From Macquaria australasica (Eukaryota; Chordata; Actinopteri; Centrarchiformes; Percichthyidae): a stretch of 64,000 bases of DNA. Both the position numbers and the translations under genes were made by a program. Where the stretch lies: contig SEMN01000001.1 in the NCBI GenBank assembly GCA_005408345.1, positions 3,162,001 through 3,226,000 on the forward strand. The letters are read 5' to 3'. Below the pieces are notes generated by a model. It was given only the letters and a program-made list of their open reading frames with translations. It did no database searches and was not told where the DNA came from. Positions 57,978 to 64,000 of the stretch are shown piece after piece (position 1 is the first letter of the stretch; each line of letters starts with the position of its first letter).

Positions 57978-59146
57978 CCTATTCCCCTGGTGCACGGTGG
58001 CAGTGTGGCTGGCTGATGTTCACAGGCCTAATTCCCTGCAGGCGACTGATTGTGGGCTCTATTTCTCTTTTCCTCTCTCCCTGATTAACGGGTGCAGTGA
58101 CAAACAGACCAGCTGGGCAAAGAGAAGCAGCTCTGGAAGGGGCGGAGGGATGACGGAGAGTGAGACAGAAAGAGGTGGTGGTGCTGCCTATCATGCCGTT
58201 GGCCCTGCCCTGCTTTCTTACCCGGTGTCAGTCTGCTGTGAGCGATAGCCTGATGTGTGTCTGCCAGGTCAGAAGCTGGGGTTTAGCCTTGAGGCATTCC
58301 TCAGTGCCCCACTTTCACTCTTCCCCTTTTCAGAAGCACTATTCTTCCAAACAGTCACACTAACGGTATATGTCCCGCTTTCCTATTTTAGGCATAGTGC
58401 TGTCATGTTTTGAAAAGGTTTGTCTCCATGAAGGCCATACCTTATTACTGAGCTTTAGTTTTTGTTGTGTTCACACAGCTCTGCTATGTTGCCCAGTTAT
58501 TGCAATAATATGCTGATTGTAACAGGAGCACTGATTTCTTTTGTATTATTGTTTTTTGCCCTGATTGCACTAGTAAGTGTTTAGAGAGTAATTTTTCAAA
58601 GGCATAATGACATATGAAGGATCTGTGACAGATTCTAAATCTTTCATTACATTAATGTGTGTCTTTTGTTATGTATTTGTGGATTAGGCCTTGAGGGGAT
58701 TTTCTTTCATAGAGCCTCTTTTATGCCCCCTTTTTGTGCCACATCTGTCTGCCTGCCTGCCTGTGTCTCTGTCTGATATGAGTAGTGTCGTTGGAAGTTA
58801 CATTGCAGTAGCTTTGGGGCTAACATCTGATGTCTCGGGAAGGTTTGTGTGTGGAAAACATTTGACTAAAAAGGCTCCTTTATGCCTTTTTAGCTTTGCA
58901 GAGCAAAGTTAGAGTTGTTTTCTGTCTCTGAGTTGTACTTTCTCTGGTTTAGGGGGAGGCAATTGTACGTCACTCACACTAGCATGATTGTAGGTGTTGA
59001 ACCGACCCACTTTGTGTGCTGAATGCTGATACACTGTACAGTTACATGCTGAGTGGGTGGTTTTGTATGGCTTTTAGAAGCTGTGTGTGTATGTGTGTAG
59101 GTGTAATAGGTCAGCTCAGCTTGCATGTGGTTTTGTGCCACATTGG

Positions 59147-59167
59147 TGTGTGTGTGTGTGTGTGTGT
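59147..59167 (+). repeat. (GT)n microsatellite
   Basis: A short run of about 10 GT units, with an older interrupted GT stretch near 59083-59103. Confidence 0.85.
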
Positions 59168-62100
59168 TTGTGGGAGGATGAGTAGAGTAGGTTGTATCAT
59201 AGTAGGTCAGGGGATTGTTTGTCTGATCCATTGAGGAGTGATTAGTGCAGACACTGAGCCGAGCCTCTTCCTACCCACAACAAGGGGGGAGGATTGGCCT
59301 CCATTTGCCACTGTCAGACTCTAGTGACCTTAATGGTCCTGCCCCCCTCCTGCTCCTACCCTGGTCCACTCCCAAAGACAGATTGTCATAGACTTCATTT
59401 CTGCCAGGCCTGTCCTGGATAGTGTGTCCTCTTTGTGGCTCTTGCTTCCATGCCGTGGCTTTCTGGTTATTTAAGCTGTGTAGAAATCTTACCACTTAGC
59501 TCTTTGTGTTAGCAGCACCACAACACAATAAGTCACATGATGAAGGCCTGCCCCATACGCACACGCACACACATGCACGCGCACACACTCAGTGGGTTCA
59601 ATGCACTAACCAAGTCCTGGGGTGCCAGTGAGTGGGGAGGTGACAGGTCGGGGGGCAGTTTGGAGACGTTGTTCTGCCTTCTTCTCTAATCCTTGCATTT
59701 AGTTTCTATTCCCAGCCACTTCTTAATCTGCCACTAATAGGATTTGCCAAGCTTTTGTTTATTTATTTTTTTATATCTAGAATGTGTGTGACTTTGACTG
59801 GGCTTAACAATAATAAGGTGTACCTTATGGGTTGGAATGATGGACAATGCCATGGTCTGTTGATTAACAACTGAAGCCATCAATGCAATGGAATTTGATG
59901 TCAAAGTCTATAGATGTAAAATAGTAGTAGTAAATAGTAGTGAATTTATTACTATGTGAAAGACAATTTGAATGTATATTTTACATAGCGTATTAATGTT
60001 CAAGTAGCTGTTGTACTGCATACTATCAGAATTAGCCATGCATGACTTCAACAAAATCTCTCTGGTTGATAAAATCATACTTAAAACAAAGCCCAATGCG
60101 TCCTGGTGATCTAATGAACCTAAATTGCATACCACATAATTGCAGCATCCCTGGTTTGATTTATTTCATCTCATCCTCCTCTTTTCTCCCTTGTTTCCTG
60201 CTTCTATATACACTGTAAACTATCCGATAAATGCAAAATTGCCAAAAAATAATCTTTAAAAAACAAACAAAACAAACAACACAATAAAGCCTAATAATGG
60301 GCTCAGTGACACATTAAGTCGCCCCCATGCTATACAGCTGCAGATAATTACTGTGACTGAACTCTCTCTTCTTGCAGTTTTAAGAATAGCTAACAGTGCT
60401 GCAACAGGATGTTTGAGATTTCCAAGTTGAACCTTTTATATTGAAGTTAGGCTTTTTTAAAAATGCACCACCATTCCCCCTCTTTGACACTGTGCTCAAT
60501 GATGCTATTGCCTGTCTATTGTTATTGTGTTTTTTTGCACTTAATGATGCAGCGAATATATATGAACCCAACCCTGCTGTACACTGGCTGTGTACAATAT
60601 TGATAGTTATCTGTTCTGGCAGCTGACGATTTCCAGGTTTGATTTAGAGAATGCATTGACTTAGCATGACATGACTAGTCCAAGTGTTTTTCAATCACAC
60701 CTCGAGGAAAAGAACAGAGGATGAATACGCAGCCTCATTAATGTGTAATGTGTTGCCTAGCTGGCCTACTTAATCTCCTCTGGAGTACCACCTCGTTTGT
60801 TCCCTGCAATCTCTTCCTTCCATCCTCTCACTGTAGTACAATGTAATCTAACAAAGACTAAACTAAACTCATCATGCCCAGCATGGTGGAGAGAGATATG
60901 ACCAAAATGTGAGGACTGCAGTTTTCATACATTAAATGAATGAATTGAACCTTGAACCAAAGGACAGGGTTAGAAATACCTCCTCCAAAACCCCAGCATC
61001 TTTCTACCACCGTCCCCTCTCTCTCATCCATCATCTCCATATAAGTCAGCCACATCTGCCAGACACAACAAAAGATAAACTAACAGGTATTAGCAAACTG
61101 ACTACTCAACCTTGTCTATTAATCTATTCAATGCTCTTAAACTAATAGCCACAGTTAGTTAATGGGTCTCTCTGGTGGGGGGTTTAATCTTAATGTAGAT
61201 CCCCCACCGGGTGTCAGTGCATAATACCAAGGACAGGATCTGTCTGGTCATATGGAGTTAGGTGGAATGAAATCTTTAATAAATGAAACACTATTACTGA
61301 TAGAACATGTTTGAGGTGTGATGTATAGCAAATCTATTCAAACTTAGTATATTTTTATCTGAATGTATGTAGCCTAAAAGTCCATCAATCCATTGATATT
61401 ATCAGCCTTTTAATGCTTTCCTTGAAGGCGAGAATGTGATGTTATGAGAATACAATGTTTTTGACAGAATGAGATATACTGAATTTTGTGTAGTAGAGGT
61501 CTGTAACATCCAATCTAGGCATGTACATGCATTATGAGGGTGCAACATTTCTTGTGCAGTCATACAAGGATTTGTACCCGATTTACTGTCACACATACAC
61601 CATTAAAATGAATAAAGGGGGCAAGATGCATTTACTTCTGGTTTAAGTTAAATCGGTTAACTCAGCCAGTTGGAGAAAGGGGGTGGGATTGACCTCCTTG
61701 TTTATGAAGTATTGATTGTTGCCATATGAGGGTAACCTTGTTGCTGGATGCTGACACCAGGATAGGAGGGATGTTGCATGGCTAGCAGTGAGTGCAAAGA
61801 TGGGCACTGAGAATATAAACATCTTTTATTTTGTGGGTTTTTGACCACCTTTCGGGCTGTAGAGCAATGTTTTGCTGAGCAGGTCCCATACTTATTGTAG
61901 GCTATCATATATTCTACCAGCATTTGCTGCACATGCATGCCACAAACATTTCATGTTTTGAGGAAAGAACAAAAGTAGCAACTGTATCAAAAGTGGTGTC
62001 ATTTTTATTACTAGAACAGAATGAGCACCAAAGCACAGATGGATACATTGACATAATATCGATATTGGGACATAAGCTAGGTATTGTTTGGGTTTGGTTA

Positions 62101-62988
62101 TTGTAATGTTGTGAAATGGTTAAAAGTTTCTTCCCGAACAGGCATCTCCAAGCTTATTTGACTGTTCAACCTGAGTGAAATAACCAGTGAATGTCACTTC
62201 CTGTTAAGTTATCATATTCACATTACTAATGATTTCTGTTGCAAACTTTGTTTACTGGAAATTCTGAAAGCATCAACAGTCCTTAAATATTGCTGCATTA
62301 ATACAATACATATCGATATTCAGGCACTTGTTTAATAATTTTTGATCTTTGATTCTTTCAATGCCACCCAGGCCTGATGCAGTATGAGGTTGTGTGTGTG
62401 CGCTTGTGTTTGTACTGCTGCATGTGTGCAGTGGTTTTGCTTGCTTTCTCATATCATCATTTTGTGTGGGTGTAGTTTTATAGGTTTTGCACATGTGCAA
62501 GTTGAGATCTACTCAATATAGATGGAGGTTGTTTCTGCCATCGAAACTCAGGCTATAATGAGATTACTCTAGTTGCTCTGGCTTACTGGTGCAGTTATGT
62601 TCAATTATTGGTTGGCTAACTTAACAACTTCATGACAGTTGCTGAACATATCTCTAAGTTTTTATCTCATTCCACACTCTGGCAGTTGTACTGTCTAAGC
62701 TGCTATTTGCATATGTCTGTCATTTAGCATATAAAACTAGAGTGCAGCTGTGAGGAGAGTGTGTATGTTACAGTGCATCATCTGGCCCCTGGTGAAATAG
62801 AAATAGATGCTCAGTTTCTAAACCGAATCATCCAAACATTAGCTCGCAAACGTTTCAAGGGTCAGTCTTGTGAAGCTTCTGATATCACGCAATGTCTTCT
62901 CCCTTCTCTGCATGCACTGACTTTGGATGCTTTTGTATCTCTGTGTCTGAATTGTAGGTTGAATGTGTTTTTCTACAGCCTGGACACC

Positions 62989-63145
62989 ATGAGCACCATC
63001 TCGCCGACGGACTTTGACAGCTTGGAGATCCAGCAGCAGTACAATGACATCAACAACCGCTGGGACCTGGCAGCAGAGACTGACTGGGATAATGAGAACA
63101 GTTCAGCACGCCTCTTCGAGCGCTCACGCATTAAAGCTCTCGCAG
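62989..63145 (+). CDS. sptbn2: Beta-III spectrin, first coding exon (gene continues beyond window)
   Basis: Encodes the first 52 residues plus one base. It opens MSTISPTDFDSLEIQ and ends SSARLFERSRIKALA. The second block is shared by all vertebrate beta-spectrins just before the two calponin-homology domains that bind actin. The opening SPTDFDSLEIQ matches SPTBN2 rather than SPTBN1 (TDYDNIEIQ) or SPTB. Beta-spectrin pairs with alpha-spectrin into tetramers that cross-link short actin filaments under the plasma membrane; SPTBN2 is the cerebellar and synaptic form. The exon begins at the TTCTACAG acceptor (62979), the ATG is in good context (ACC before it), and the GTATGC donor leaves phase 1, as expected for a following Asp-Glu-Arg. 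The remaining protein, over 2300 residues in relatives, is outside the window. Confidence 0.92.
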
Positions 63146-64000
63146 GTATGCTACACTTCAGGCCCCACCAATGTACATACTTGCATGGTGTCAACAAAGA
63201 ATATTGGCCGAAAAATCAATATAGGAATTTTTTTTTTTTTTTACATTTTATTTTTTTATCGGCATCAGCCCCAAAAATCCAGTATTGGTCGCTCTACAGC
63301 AAATGTGCTGAAAAGTGCTGACACATACACAAAATGGGGTTAAGTTAATTAGTGATTAAAGTTAATCAGTAAAATGTATTTTTTGTACATTTTTCCCTGC
63401 ATTTTACTATGCCAGTGCGAAACAGCATTAAACAGTGGATTCAGCTGTTTGGTAATGTCCACAGCTTTCAGCTGTATAACAGCTCTGGTAAAAGGAATTC
63501 TTACTTTATATATTTTTTTACATTTTTAAATACCTAAAGGAGATTGAGAAACAGATGACATTTAGAGACAAAATCACAGACTGACATTAATTTGCACAAA
63601 TCTAATTAGGCTCTGTAGACTGAGGAACAAACTTTATTCTTTTCTGTCCCAAAAGGCACAATTCTCTCTTTATAGGTCAAGACAGAAATACTTCCAAAAG
63701 GAGGACAAAGCCAGGCAGCTGTATAGTCAATTCACCAAAGAGCAAAAGCAGAGATGGAATGAGGTGGGGAGACCAGACTTTAGAGCTAGGCGTGGTGAAA
63801 ATCCTCCATCAATATGGCAACACTTTTGAATAAATCAACCATCTAAAATGTTCATAATGTTAGTCTGTTCTCCCAAGTCCATTCATGTAATGATTATTTT
63901 CAAAAACAACCATTACATGAATGTACAAAGTGTATGCAGGTTTAACTTTTTTTCTGGGTGACAAAGTTGTTTCTTGTTCTGGAGCTCTCTGCATCAAAAC
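63146..64000 (+). other. sptbn2: sptbn2 intron after the first coding exon (partial)
   Basis: No calponin-homology exon is present before the window ends. A dispersed repeat occupies about 63203-63300. A short open stretch at about 63680-63830 was examined and rejected as an exon. Confidence 0.8.
63203..63300. repeat. Dispersed fish repeat ('atcggcatcagccccaaaaatcc' type)
   Basis: Contains ATCGGCATCAGCCCCAAAAA and CCAGTATTGGTCG after a poly-T, text I recognise from a repeat scattered through teleost genomes. It lies in the sptbn2 intron only 60 bases after the exon. Confidence 0.5.

Larger units (their letters stand above)
50509..62978 (+). other. sptbn2: Probable first intron of sptbn2 (12.5 kb)
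   Basis: No coding exon recognised. Contains a (CA)n run at 53111-53154, (GT)n runs at 57958-57977 and 59147-59166, and AT-rich text. The moderately GC-rich stretch at 57480-57800 has open frames on both strands but no recognisable protein or splice support. The left boundary depends on the leader exon call. Confidence 0.45.

Noticed and set aside
61174..61208. Inverted repeat GGTGGGGG / CCCCCACC
   Set aside because: Only about 8-9 pairs with a 17-base loop; expected by chance in this much sequence.
62761..62988. Upstream in-frame extension of the spectrin start
   Set aside because: The frame runs through the intron, but TTCTACAG at 62978 is a good acceptor and the ATG at 62989 matches the beta-spectrin N-terminus, so upstream residues are not coding.
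63680..63830. Short open stretch reading YFQKEDKARQLYSQF
   Set aside because: Briefly looked protein-like, but it fits no spectrin exon, lacks a proper donor and ends in a stop; probably chance or old repeat.
1..64000. CRISPR arrays, tRNA or rRNA genes, viral or phage genes
   Set aside because: Looked for on both strands; nothing supports them. Regular repeats here are microsatellites or dispersed transposon copies.

Overview
The window is nuclear DNA of a bony fish, most likely a percomorph. Genes are split into many small GT-AG exons separated by AT-rich introns, there are (CA)n, (CT)n and (TA)n microsatellites, and several dispersed repeats look like families I know from perciform genomes. 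There are no bacterial-type operons, CRISPR arrays or phage genes.

All three genes lie on the plus strand. (1) 3-389 is the last coding piece of a C2H2 zinc-finger protein, followed by a probable long 3' UTR. (2) 8013-39894 holds a complete gene for latent TGF-beta-binding protein 3 (ltbp3). I could join 29 coding exons with consistent phase into a 1246-residue reading frame: signal peptide, N-terminal four-Cys region, EGF, hybrid domain, EGF, TB1, Pro-rich linker, eight EGF, TB2 (the module known to bind the TGF-beta propeptide), four EGF, TB3, two EGF and a basic tail. (3) 62989-63145 is the first coding exon of a beta-spectrin, best matched to SPTBN2. Its GC-rich promoter and leader exon probably lie near 50.0-50.5 kb, 12.5 kb upstream, and the rest of the gene runs off the right edge. 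LTBP3 and SPTBN2 both map to human 11q13, so the pairing looks like conserved linkage.

The remainder is intron and intergenic DNA. It holds a nested transposon at 4.67-5.86 kb (CR1/L2-type LINE inside an older repeat), a decayed reverse-transcriptase fragment split by a short SINE-like insert at about 35.1-35.9 kb, at least three copies of one repeat family inside ltbp3 introns, and a long unexplained hairpin at 46268-46355.

Nothing here looks like a wholly new biological system. The observations most worth a second look are the pre-miRNA-like hairpin, a GC-AG intron, NAGNAG acceptors and a 14-nt micro-exon in ltbp3, an apparent extra EGF exon beside TB3, uORFs in the ltbp3 leader, and splice acceptors embedded in or next to microsatellites. 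Family assignments rest on recognition from memory; no database search was possible.
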